A DNA stretch of 64,000 nt from Oscillospiraceae bacterium (GTDB lineage: Bacteria; Bacillota; Clostridia; Oscillospirales; Acutalibacteraceae). Position numbers and translations under genes: made by a program. Positions 19,000-31,900 of this stretch are shown piece by piece. The stretch covers positions 47,119-111,118 of the forward strand of contig CACYHA010000002.1 of assembly GCA_902774035.1 (NCBI GenBank). The letters are read 5' to 3'. The notes under the pieces are model-generated. The model was given only the letters and a program-made list of their open reading frames with translations, did not search any database and was not told the origin of the DNA. Position 1 is the first letter of the stretch. Each line of letters begins with the position of its first letter.

Positions 19000-19033
19000 G
19001 CCGCGTACCCGAAAGGGTGCGCGGCGATTTTTT
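19000..19033 (+). terminator. Terminator of the P1 gene
   Basis: 11-bp stem (GCCGCGTACCC 19000-19010 with GGGTGCGCGGC 19015-19025, one G-T pair), GAAA tetraloop, then GATTTTTT. It lies 31 bp after the P1 stop. Confidence 0.88.
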
Positions 19034-19258
19034 GCGCCGCAGGCACATCTTAAGGCGTCCCTGCCGGCGGCAATGCCGTCAACTTAAGTAAAAGGACAAC
19101 AAGCTGGCCGGATTGCGTAGGGTCGCCCCGCGTGGTCGCCCGGACGGACACAGCATTTTACTTTCACGTTGCGGCAAAAGGAAAGCCCTCCCCGTCGTGA
19201 CGAAGGAATGACAGCATGGGGAGGTCGCGGAAGAAACGCTCCGGAGGAGAAGCCTCTC

Positions 19259-19321
19259 AGGTTCTCTTCCACGTTTCTATAAAAGCGAACGTGCAAAGCC
19301 TTCCCCATCGCATGGGGAAGG
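19259..19321. repeat. Dispersed repeat with perfect 10-bp hairpin
   Basis: 19259-19296 (GGTTCTCTTCCACGTTT... to AAAAGCGAACGTGCAA) matches the reverse complement of 54035-54071, with the last 16 bases identical. It is followed at once by a perfect hairpin CCTTCCCCAT CGC ATGGGGAAGG (19299-19321). The related motif CCGCAACGTG occurs at 19165-19174 (inverted), 53754-53763 and 54052-54061. Confidence 0.75.
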
Positions 19322-19447
19322 GGGACCGCTCGCCGAAGGCGAGTGGTGGATGAGGCCGGGAACCTGCAAATCAACCTGCATCTTTCTATAATATTTCATC
19401 CGCTTCGACTCATCACCTTCCGCAGTTTTCACTTTCACGTTTCGGAG

Positions 19448-19503
19448 CCTCCGGCGGGTTCATTCTTTGTCTTGTCAAAGAGAAAGAACGGGCCCGCCGG
19501 AAG
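19448..19503. repeat. Imperfect 22-24-bp inverted repeat forming a long hairpin
   Basis: Arms CCTCCGGCGGGTTCATTCTTT and, as reverse complement, CTTCCGGCGGGCCCGTTCTTT flank a short loop around GTCTTGTCAAAG. It is too short to be an insertion sequence. It resembles the palindromic intergenic repeats found in gut Clostridia; function unknown. Confidence 0.55.
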
Positions 19504-19806
19504 CATCTAAGCTGAAAAGCGAAACGGCGGCAGATGAAGACCGAAACAAAAGCGGAAACCCCCGCGCGAAGGGGGAAACCGCGTCTTGCAAACGGCACAT
19601 CATCGACAAATGTTGTGCAGAACGACGAAGGCTGGAATCGGTGATTTTCGGGCCGAAAAAACACATCAACCACAAGATGTTGAGAGCCGTTCAAATACCG
19701 GAAACAATTGCTCAAATCTTGTTGCAGACAGGGGGAACAACCTATACAAAAAAGAGAAAAGCCAGCTATGCAAAATGATGAAAGTGAGATTTCGCACAAA
19801 TTTTTC

Positions 19807-19835
19807 TTGAAAATCCCCAAAAAACATGTTATACT
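19807..19835 (+). promoter_or_regulatory. Promoter of the P2 gene
   Basis: TTGAAA 19807-19812, 17 bp, TATACT 19830-19835. It uses the same -10 box as P1 and P4 and implies a leader of about 149 nt, but the downstream ATTATGACTAA element of P1 and P4 is absent. Confidence 0.72.
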
Positions 19836-19990
19836 TCATATAGTTATAAGTATCTCTATAGGTGTAATCTGCCCATTTTTCATCATTTTGTTGAAAATGA
19901 ACGTCAATTTGCATAAGTCAGTAGAATCATCCTATTGATTTTATATAGAGACAACCATCCATTTTTCCGCATTCTTAAGGAGGAATCAAC

Positions 19991-22900
19991 ATGAAACTTG
20001 GAAAGAAAGCCCTCAGCGTTCTGCTTGCGATCACCATGATCGTGACGAGCGTGTCGGTTTGTTTCTCATCGTTGGCCGCGGGTGACGTGGATACCCGTCT
20101 GTCCAACCTTGTGGGACTGATCGATTCCAACTACAACGCGCTGTCTGCCGCCATCGATTCCGGCGACACGAAGCGTGTGCCGACGCGGCAGACCAATGCC
20201 GCCTCGGTCAAGCTGCAGTTGGATACGCAGTTCGGCGCGTGGTATCAGATCGCGCAGGCATATGCGGCATATGTCAACGCCTACGCCTCCAACGCGAACC
20301 CGAAGAGCTACTTCCAGCTCGCCGATAACGCGTTTGCCTATGTGGATGCGCAGAGCGATCTGATGATGCCGGCGGCGAACTACAAAAAGGTGATCAACTA
20401 CTTCCGGTTCGCCAGCCCGACCGTCACGTATGACGAGTATAATAATGAAGTGTACACTTCTTATGAAGGCAAGGTCACGCTGACGATCAACTCCGGCTAT
20501 AATATCCTCGGCTATGAAACGGTCGAGGAGCTTGCGGCTGCCAACAGCGGCGAAGGCGAGCTTTACACCACCGCGAAGGTGATCTTCAACTGGACCTCCG
20601 CCGTTACCGGAGCGACGTTCAACGGACAGGAGGCCGATTTCCAGGGCGAGATCGATGTCGTTGTTCAGATGCTGCAGGATCTGCTGCACGACAGCGACAA
20701 CGACGGCGACAGCGACTTTGAGGAATGGTTCCATCTTGAACTGGATAACCCGGCGCTTCTGACGCAGGCGCAGCTCGAAGATCTTGTGACGAACGAAAAC
20801 GGTCCGTCTAATTTGCTGCGCGCTTATTCCGATGTCGGCAACTTCATCACCTCGCTGATCTTCCCCGCAGGCACCAAGGCGGAAGAAAAAGCGAAGGCTC
20901 TTTGGAATCACTACGTTGCGCCCGAGGTCGGCAAGACCTACGACGAGGCCATTGCATGGCGCAACACGACGCTGATGTATGTGGATTACTATTACTATGC
21001 CAAGCTGCTGATTCCTCAGATCGACGATATCATGGGCGCAGCGGATCTTCCCGCGGAAGAGACCTATACGGAAGAAGCGCTCACGGCAGAGACGATTCCC
21101 ACGATGTTCAACTATTTTGAATCTCGGATCGCGGAGACCTATGTGACGCTGACGACCACGACCGGCGCCGACGGCAGCGTGATCACGAATCAGATCTGCG
21201 ACACGATGAACGTGATGAAGTCGGACAATCAGTATTCCTCCAGATTCCTGAAGGTTGCCAACGGCCTTCGCCTGAATGTTGCGAAAAAGTATGCATATCT
21301 CAACGCTGACCTGCTGGCCAGCTTTACCGATACGGAGCATCCGATCCCGACCTATGACCACGGCAGCGAAAAGCAGACCGCGGCATGGAACAACACCGGA
21401 ACAAACTTCTGGGACGGCGTTGACGAAGCGGCCTACACGGAAGGCTGCGTGCTTGACCGCAACAACAACCAGATCGCCGACCGGCAGGAAGCGATCGAAT
21501 TCCTGGAGCAGGCCCGTCCGCTGAAGAACGGCATCGAGACCTACATCCTGAAATACACGAGCTTCAACGCGGTGCGTCTGTCCAAGCCGGAATCCGGCGC
21601 GGCGATCACCGAGAAGCTCTATGAGCGTTTGCTCAGCCAGATCAACATCTCCATCATCGACATCTACGGCACGGAAGACGCCACATTGAAGCTGAAGATG
21701 GACACCATCAAATCCTCCATTCTGGCCGGCAAGACCACCCAGGCGTTGCTGAAGGTCTTCTATGAGTACAACGCGGCATACGGTCCCGCCTATATCCTTT
21801 CCAGAGCGACGGACGAACAGAGCGTTGCCATCTTCGAATCCCTTTACGGTTCCGCGACCCAGACGGCAGCGGAAGGCTTTGCCGAATACACCGCCTTCCT
21901 GATCGAGCTGGAAGGTCGGATGCTCATGCGCAACCGCGACCTGATGGATCGTGTGGATAAATACTACAACGAAGGCGCCTATTCCGGCTCCGGCAGCTCC
22001 AACGACAAGATCACATACTGGAACTATGAATCCGTGATCTCCACCTATGAAGCGGTGGAAGACGGCATCACTGCGCTTGAGAGCGGTTCGAACCTGGAAG
22101 CCCGGGTCCTGAACACCGTCGGTTCGGCCATCGACAATGTGAACAACCAGTATCAGGATGACAACGGCCAGCCCTACAGCTACGACGCGATGCGCGACGA
22201 GACCTGGCCGACGATAGGCGATCTGAACACCCAGGCGACCCGCGTGCTGGGCTACTATAACGCTGCGCTCGAATTCAAAAGACAGTGGCAAAACTTCCGT
22301 AACGGCCTTGTCAACCAGTATAACGACGTTTCCAACGGTGACGTCACCATCATGTCCACCTTCATCACCGGCGGTTCCAGCGCACCCTACGGCTGGGTCA
22401 GAGGCGTCGGCAAGCTGAACGTGACCGCGATCCAGAACATTGCCGAACAGATCGGCCTGCTGGAAGGCGAGGAGACCATCTATGACCTGATGGACAACGC
22501 GATCAATGATCTGGACGCCATGCTGCTTTCCACCGACGTCGCGAACCTGCTTGACCGCTTTTTGACCTCCACCGACCCGGAGACGGGCGAAAAGGTCTCC
22601 TTCCTGGGAACCTGGGAATATGACTTCACCGAGGTCGACGGCACGGTGCACCACGGCAGATATTACACCAACTCCAACGGCGTCTTTACCGATCGCGCCG
22701 ACAATCAGTCGACCGCAGCGCAGATCGACAAGATCGAGAACCTGCGCGAATATCTGATCAATCTGATCATCAAGCTGCTCTACGGCGGCAAGATCCAGAC
22801 CGCCGCGATCAAGCTGATTTACCCGATGATCTACGGTCTCATCGGCGATCCGACCTCCGGCCCGCTCTATACCGGCGACGATCCCTTTGCCCCGAACGGC

Positions 22901-25900
22901 ATTTATCACATTCCCGTACTCGGCGACGCAAAGATGTATGTCATTCTGCCCGACGCGCTGACCGATGTGCTTCCGGTGATGCCGCACCACTTCTTCTGGA
23001 ATTCCTCCTACGACTACACCGGCGTCAGCGACGCATCCAAGAATGCGTGCATCTGGTATAAATTCTTCAACGGCGATTTCTTCGGCAACACCACCGCCCA
23101 GAAGAATAAATACGGCTACCCGAAATTCCTGCAGATGATCTCGACCGACAAGACGTCGACCGGCAGCGCCGGTCATGCGACCGTTTCCACGGAGAGCTAT
23201 GGCGTCGGCGGCGCTGATGGTTATCTCAGAGACTGGCACGCTGTGGAATGGGATATGTTCACTCCGCAGGAGATGTGGCACATCACGGACGCCCAGGGTC
23301 TGTATCACTCCCTGGCTGCCGCGCTCTGCGGCCTCGGCGCACCGCTTTCCATGCTGCTGCAGGCGGATCTGGACACCCTGCGTGTTTACAAAGCCGACGT
23401 GCTTGCCGGCGGCGACCTGACTGCGGACGTATCCGTGAACGCGAAGGGTCGTGCTGCCCTTTATGAAACCCTCTTCGTGCCGCTGTATCAACTGCTCGGC
23501 CTGACAGAGGGCTGGAGCCCGCAGCGCGGCGGTTACCATAGCTGGAGCGATATGCTGCGCGTGCTTGGCACCACGATGGTGAACGACTCCAAGCTCATCG
23601 TCTCCTACGGTAGCGAGACCAACACCTCCTACGGCGTCGGTCTGTGGCAGTATATGCTCGAGCCCATCATTTGGTGGATGAACAATGTCCTTTTCGTCAA
23701 TCCCGTCAAGACGATCCTCGAGCTGCTCCCGAACCTGCTTGGCGCTCTGGAATATGACCAGATCCTTCCGAAACTCAACAATGTTGCCGTTGCCCTTGGC
23801 CTTTCTTCCATCAAGCTCGGCATCTTCGGACCGTTCAACATCGGCGCACATCTGTATGATCTTGAAGTCGGCTCCCTTCTGAGCGGCCTCGGCGGCACCG
23901 TCGGCAACATTCTGAACGCAGTGAAGGGCGGCCTTGGCAGCGTGCTGGAGGCTCTGCTGCAATTCCGGTTCACCACGGTTGCTCCGCGGGATGCGACGCA
24001 GGCCGCGCCGCAGGGCGACGATGATGCGGATAATCCTGCCAACTTCCTGCATCAGGCCGTAAAGATACCGGTAATCCAGGATGACCCAAGCACCCCGGAT
24101 GTTGACGAAAGCCTCGGAAGCGAGAGTACCGTCGTGGGCTATCTGGCGACTGACCCGTCCACGGCGACCGAGAAGACCTGGACCAGTAAGGCTTCGGCGG
24201 TGAAATATCAGACCTATAAGGCCAACGGCACCGTTGACAAGACCTACTATATCACCGACATGGGTCTGTTGACGCAGACGCTGTTCAACCTCTTCTCCAC
24301 CAAGGAGACCACGGAAAAAACAGGTACGCCGAAGCTGAAATATACGGTTCACCTCAATGTCGGTTCCGACGGCAAAGTATATAACACGACGACCAGTACG
24401 CAGGACAGAAATGAAGACAATGAGCTTCTTTACACCAAGGGCGGTTTGTTCCTTGAGTGGATGATGAGGGGTCAGTCGATCAACATCAACACCTCCGGCG
24501 ACTACGTGAACAAGTCTCAGCTCTTCACGGTACCGCTGAGCCTGCCCGTCAACCGTCTGATGGCCTTCGCCTATAAGAGCCAGTATATGTTCCAAGGCGT
24601 GAAACCGCGCAAGGGCTACCACCTGAATGTGGACCCGGGCGACACGCTTCTGGTTCTGCTGCGCTGGATCATGGACGACGGAACGATCTATGTGCTCATG
24701 CCGCTGCTCAACGGCATCATCACCCCGGGTGAAGACGGTACATCCATCTTAGACACCATTGTTCCGCTGCTGGACGGCCAGGCCGACAACATCATGGCCA
24801 TCCTCGTGGCGTTGCTCAACGCCTACCATGTGGATTACATCAACTACGAGGATGTGGTCCTCACCGGAAAATACGTCAACACCTCCGGCGAAGATCCTGA
24901 GCCGTGGCTCGAAGGCAGCGGCGGCCAGTACGCCACCAAATTCGTCCTCGGTAAGAATCTGACGGATTCCTTTGCGGATTATGCGGATTACGAGGATGAT
25001 GAAGGCAACGTGCTGTCCAAGCCGATCGAAAAGGCCGACCTCGCCATCGCGAACGCCGACAAGCTGATCGCCTCCATGGTCCCGACTGTGGTCAACATGC
25101 TGGGCGACACGATCAACAACCTGATCTCGAACCTTGCGCAGAACGACGCCGCATGGGTCAGCGACATTCTCGAGCACGTACAGTCGGGCGACGAGAACTA
25201 TGACGAACTTGGCGAGATCATTTCCCGTCTCATCCTGAACAATGATTTCGTTGACCTGATCATGGGCATCGTCTTCGGCAACGCAGACCGCGAGGGCCTG
25301 ATGTCCTCCCTGCTTGTGGGCGAAGACGGCAAGATGAACTCCACCTTCGAGCTTCTGCTGAACCTGCTGAAGGACTTCGACATCGACTTCTCCCCCTATG
25401 CCATCTATCAGCGCGCCATCACCTCCGGCGACATGGGCTACAACCCGACGATCGCCAAATGGCTCGAACGTCAGGCCTACTTCTTCGTGAGAGGCGAATA
25501 TCCGGCCGCGAACGCCAGCGCCGGCGCGATCTGGGCAGTTGCCCAAGTCGGCTTTGAAGGCGACGCCACCAGAGATCCCATGAGCTGGATCGATGTGGGC
25601 TATGAGCGCGACTTCGAGTGGCTGACCACCGAGATCCCCAACGACGACGGTTCCAGCCTGAACGACCGCTTCCGCGCCGCGTATTCGGAGATGCTCGACC
25701 TCTTCGAATCTCTCCTTGCGCCCATCGCGCCGATCCTGAACCTCATTCTCACCGGCGAGAGCCTGACCATTGCCGACCGCCTGACCATCCGCGGCAACGA
25801 CGGTTACGGCAAGGCCATTGTTCCCATTCTGGAAGCCTTCAACCTGGACGGCGAACGCTACCAGGGCGATGACATTTCCGTCATGACGCAGAAGGAATTC

Positions 25901-28900
25901 AACCAGTTGATCTACCGCACCGCCGCATCCGCAACCGACAGAAACGGCGGTTACCACGCCAGCAGCGGCACGATCGTCAAGGGCCAGCACCAGAACGCAA
26001 GGGGCAAGTGGGTCGAAAACCGCTTTGCACCGCTGGTGAAGAACCCGCTCGATCCGCTGCTTCAGGCGATCCTGACCCTGCTCATCGGTTCCGGCGACAT
26101 GCCCGGTCTGTTGGAGACCCCGCTGGAGATCGTCTTCTCCGTGCTGCCGAACATTGCGTACTTCCTGTATCGCTATCAGCGCGAAGACACCGGCGAAGAG
26201 ACGTCCAACTTCTCGCTGGCCGTGCAGAACCTGATCGAGCCGGTCATGACGATCCTCGACATCGTGGATCCCGTCCTTTCCCGCGTGGTCAAGCTCGACC
26301 TCGGCGCTCTGCTTGACTCCGTGCTGGATCTGGAATCCCTGCTGAACCAGGTGCTGACCCGCCTGGTGGACTCCGATTGGAAATCGCTTTCCGTCGAGCA
26401 GCAGACCAACGCATCCAAGGACTACATCTCCCTTGATATTCTCAACTTCGGTCGTCTGTCTGCGGAAGGCGCTGTGAAGATCGACACTAAGGCCAAGACC
26501 TGCCGCACCGAGATCGCGCTCGGTCAGAGCACCAACGGCGCTTCGCTGCCCAACCGGAACCAGTTCACGAAGTTCAACGGCGGCGGCGGCGGACAGATGC
26601 TTATCACGCTGATTCGTACCGTGATGACCAAAGAGTTCGTCAAGATGGTCGGTAAGCTGGTCGGCGATCTGTTGACAGAAAACGAAGGCCTGACCGAAGA
26701 CGAACAGACCCTGATTTCCAACGCCAACATTCTGGATATCGTTGATCAGGTCGTCAACCAGTTGAACAGAGACGTGACGGACGAGACCGGCGCCTACAAC
26801 GGCGAACCGGTGGATGCCATCACGGGCATTTTGGTCGACGTTCTGGTCGGCTACAAGATCCACGACAAGGACGAAGGCAACGTGGCAATCTCCTTCTTCT
26901 ATGAACTGATGAACAGATTCAGGGAAGAAGTGACGCCCGAACAGCAGCAGGAAGCTTGGAACACCTACGGCATCGAGCACGACGGCTACGATTGGGAGCA
27001 CGCCACCAAGAACGGCGAAGCGGTCTCCGAAACCAACCCTGCGCTCTATGACAGCGCCAAGGTGGAACAGGCCATTGAAAACCTTGACTATGTGATCCAG
27101 AAAGCCGTGCCCGACGTGCTGACCGCACTGCGCGACGCCGGCATGATGGATCTCGGCAACCAGATCGAGCTGGTCTACGACTACACGACCGGCAACGGCC
27201 TTTGGGAGTTGCTGAAGGCAGTCTTCTCCGGCACACTGTTTACGGATGACCTTGTGAACAGCGTCGCCAACCTGGTCTTCGGCCTGCTCGGTCAGGGCTC
27301 GACCGCCATCGACCTTGTGCTCAAGCTGCTCAAGGCCGCCGGCATCGACTTCACGGCCTCCCGCTTCCTGTCCTATGAAGACGACGAGACCGGCGAGATC
27401 AAGCATACTGCCCTCTTTGAATACCTCACATACGGCTTTGCACTGGATAACACCGGCGAGGTCATCTTCAAGGACAGCTCAAAGCTGACGGCTTACGACA
27501 AGAACCTGTATGACGCAAGCTTGAGCGAAGAGGAGCTCGAGGACGCTGAACTGCCCTTCACCTGGGGCCAGATCATCAAGAACCACAGCGAAGACGGCTA
27601 TGAGTTCACAGAGGACGGCCTGGTGGTGCTGGACGAAGAAACCGGCGAACCGAAGCGCTCCGTGACGGTTACGACCGACGAAGAAGGCATCGAAACTACC
27701 ACCTACAACACGGCTCTGATCCCCTCCGGAAAAGTTCACATGCAGGTGACCGAGGAGGGCGAGACCCAGGGCTACTATCGCTATACCTATGAATACGACG
27801 GCCAGGAGGTCGAATACGTCTCTCCGTACAAGTTCCTGAAGGCGCTCGCGATTGAAGAGATCAGAGACACCGAGGCAGGCACCACGGAGGTTCAGGTCAA
27901 CCTGACCCAGACCAAGGAAGAAGAGCTTCCGATGACCCAGACGATCATCAAGTCCGAGATCGTGAAGCTGAAGCCGGTCTACAACGAAGACCTGTCCACA
28001 TACATGTGGTCCTGGGGCATTGACGCACAGACCATCTATAAGGAAGACGCGCCCACAGAGGTTGACACCAACGCCACCTACGTCGCGAAGAAGAACTACT
28101 TCATCGACGCGGTGTGGTACATGATCGAACCGCTTGGCGAGCTGCTTGCCACGCTGTTTGCGGAACACGACTACAGCCTGTTCAACGGCGGTATCAACAT
28201 CGCCGGCTCCGACGGCTACGGCAACGTGCTGCTGCCGCTGTTCCATGCGCTTGCCGTTGACCAGACGCTGGAATACCTGAACACCACCCAGATCACCGAG
28301 GGCGAAGGCAGCGAGTATCCGAATATGCTCGCCTACATCAATTCCAACAAGACGGAAGACGAAGCCATTGAGCCCACGCTCTGGACCAGCGAACAGTACA
28401 AAGAGATCGTTTTCGACAACGAAGGCAACTATACCAGCGAGGGTATGCACCGCGCGATGAAGAAGATCGCCAACGTCGTGCTCGGCTTCATTGAGGTCGC
28501 TGCGACCTATCCGATCGCCACCGTTGCCAACGCCCTGCCGACTCTGGCCTACTTTATCCTCGGCGACGGTCTGACCACCATGATCGCCAACATTTTGCTT
28601 CCGATCACCACGCTGACCGAAAAGCTCAAGGAGATCATCTTTGTCGACGTCAACCAGATCGGCGCCGGTATCCTCGATTTGATCGAGTCCGGTTCCTGGA
28701 CGACCTTCCAGAAAGCCCTTGAACAATACTATTACACCGATGAGGACGGCAGAGTGGTGTCGAAGCTGGTGGAAGGCGCATCTTACTCCTTCACCGATTC
28801 GCTGCTGCGCCTGCTTTGCTCCAAGATCTCCCTGAGCCTTCCGAACCTGCTCGGCGGCGACGAGACGGCATACAGCATTGTGCTCTTCCTGGATAAGGAC

Positions 28901-31900
28901 GCGGAGCACGCCGCCCAGGAGAAGCTTGCGGAAGGCACCGCCGAAGGCAGACAGCAGGCGAGCGAGATCCGCACGAACGCGCTCAAGCACTTCCTGCGCA
29001 AGCTTGCCGCCATCGGCGATTCCTACACCATGCTCAACGAAAAGACCGGCCGCAACGAAGCGTGCCCGGTGGATTCCGTGACCCTGCAGACCTATGATGA
29101 GCACGGCCAGCCGATCTATGAGATGAACGGCGACACGTACATCCTTGACGAGAACCAGAACAAGATTCCGGTCACCAAGACGTACGTGAAGGAAAATCCG
29201 ACCGATGAACAGGGTCTGACCAGCGATCTTGTCCGCATCAATGTCAACGGTCAGGTCTCCGTCAGCAAGTCCGAAGTGCTGATGTTCCTGTTCGACTTCA
29301 TCTTCGAAAACACCACCATCAAGACGATGCTCGAGAGCATTCTGGAGCTCAACCTGCACGACGACAACGATCAGATCGAAAATCCGGAGCTGATCGACGT
29401 TCTGCTCACCAACGTCCTCAACAACGAGACGGCGCTGGTCAACGTCCTCGTCAGCCTGCTGACCGGCTATGAGACCCTGCCCGGCCAGCCAATCACCCTG
29501 AACAACATCGAAGCCGAATACCACTATCCGTTCTACGAGGACGCCGGCTTTGAAACGCTTGAAGAAGTGAAGGTAGCCAAGGAGAACGGCGCAGACGTTT
29601 CCGAGGTCTCCCGCGTGAAGACCGCCACGGCCATTGACAACCTCGATTCTCTGGTCGGAACGATTCTGAACCTCTTTAAGAGCAACATGTTTGCCGAAGA
29701 CGATCCGGAGACGCCGGCGGACGAGACCGGCTTCCTGGCCAAGATGGATCTCGGTTTGAACGCCAACGCCGACCTGACCGTGAAGAATCTGGTCAACGCG
29801 CTGATCGAGAAGTATCTCTATGACGACGAGTCCCTGAGCAACATTCTCAGCATGCTGATCAACCTGCTCGGCCACAGCAGCGCTTCCAAGGTCGTGAACA
29901 TTGTTCTGACCATCCTTGACGGTGCGGGCTACTCCTTCACACCGCAAACCGTGAAGCGGAACGTCACCGGCGTGATGGATGGGCTTGCCGACATCATCGG
30001 CAACAAGACCAAGTGGAGCCAGGTTGCCGACGAACACCTGCAGTACGTATACTATTATACTACGCCCGCAGCCGAAGAAGGCGGCGAGCCGACCGAGACC
30101 AACCTCTACAGCCCGCTGGATGTGTTCGAGATGCGCAAGGATCCGAACACCGGCGAACTCCTCCTGGAGGACACCAAGGGTGTGGATCATGTGGTCGAAG
30201 CCCGCTTTGTTCAGGCGACCGACAAGGACGGCAACGCCCTCTGGATCGATGTTGACGATCCGACCGCCGATCCTGTGAGCACAAAAGAAGACGGCAAGAC
30301 CTACGAGCCGCTCTACACCTCCGAACAGGAGCAGATGGTGCGTCTGTCGCTGAACTTCGGCTTCACCGACGAGATGACGACCTTCGAAAAACGCGACAAG
30401 TTCGTGGAGATCGTCTGGAGCCTGATCGCTCCGCTGCACGGCGTGTTTGAACTGCTGCTCACCAATCAGCCGCTGGTCATTTACGACCGCATCAAGATCA
30501 ACGGTCTGCCCGGCTACGCCAACGTGATCATCCATCTGTTCAACGCGCTTGCCATCAGCAAGCTGGAAGATCCCGACGGCAACCCGTATCTGAACACGGT
30601 GGTCTTTGACAACGTGAGAAGCCAGCCGGTCACCAGAACCTTCGACAACGAAGGCGGCGTGAATTACAGCGAAACCTACAACCTCAACGACAGAAACTTC
30701 TATGCAGACGAAGACAGCTTCCTGTATGCGGTTTACGGTGTTGACCGTGTGCCCGGCGGCGAAGGCAACGCCACCGACAACTACAAGATGCTGCTCAAGG
30801 TGCTCGTGGACGCGATCTTCGCGCTGGTGGATTCCCTGTGCGAACGTCCGGTGAACACGCTGCTGACCATGCTGCCGTATCTGTGCCGCTACATCTACAG
30901 CGATGCGATCGACCTCATGATCGAGAACCTGCTCAAGCCTGTGACCACGATCCTGGATATGATCGAAAAGATCTATTCCTTCGACGTGCTCTCCATCATC
31001 AAGAACGTGCTTGAGAACGTGATCACCAGCGCGATCCGGAACAGCGAAAACCAGAACGACGATGACGACGATGACGTGAACACCACGTCCGCGCCCACCG
31101 ACATGCCCACCGTCGGCGCTGCCCTTGCCCGCTATCTGCTCAACGGCATTGAAAAGGCCGAGGGCAAGCAGAGCGAAGAGGGCTTCGAGTCCATGGATGA
31201 GTTCCTGAGCGTTGCGCTTGAACCGCTGGTTGCTTCCGACGGCAACGAAAACGGCGACGAAGGCAACAACATCTTCAGCGAGAAAGACATCCTGGAAAAG
31301 AACGACCAGAAGCTCATGGAGATCGTCTGGAAGTTCGTCAACAACTTTACCATCAAGATGGATCGTGAACAGGACGGCGTGACGAAGCAGATCATTCTTC
31401 CGCTGAGCGCGATCATCCCGAACACCCTGATGGAAGACATTGCGTCCTGCGCATGGCTGTATAACAACGACGCACCGAACAGAACGCCGAAGACGGTCGT
31501 TGACGTCGCCTCCCGCACCATCGCCGCCCGCTACATGGTCTCCGAAGCCGAAGACTATGCGGCCGACCGCGAGAGCGTGCTGCTGCGCCTGCTCAACATC
31601 CTCGTCTTCAACGACGGCATCCGCTCCTTCGCAGTGGATCTGCTCGGCATCGACTATGAGCTGCTCGGCCTTGACAAGGAATACGGCGCCGAATTTGACG
31701 GCAGCAACACCGACTTCCTGCTGGCAGTGCTCATCGAATCCATCTTCAACGACGCCGAACCCGTGCTGCGTCTTCTGATCGACCTGCTGAGCTGGTATGA
31801 GATCGAATACGCGCCGAAGTCCGTGCGCACCGAATATGAACTGAACTATGTCGGCGACTTCGACTACGAAGGCAACGGCATCAACAAGACCCAGCTCGAG

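Larger units (their letters stand above)
18969..19806. other. Long gap between P1 and P2 holding hairpins and dispersed repeats
   Basis: No credible gene. After the P1 terminator come several inverted repeats and fragments shared with the P3-P4 gap (19165-19321), then a larger imperfect hairpin (19448-19503). From about 19600 the sequence becomes AT-richer toward the P2 promoter. Short frames here have no supporting features. Confidence 0.65.

Noticed and set aside
19448-19503. Inverted repeat as the ends of a miniature transposon
   Set aside because: Only 56 bp in total with a small loop, no target-site duplication seen. It fits better as an intergenic palindromic repeat.
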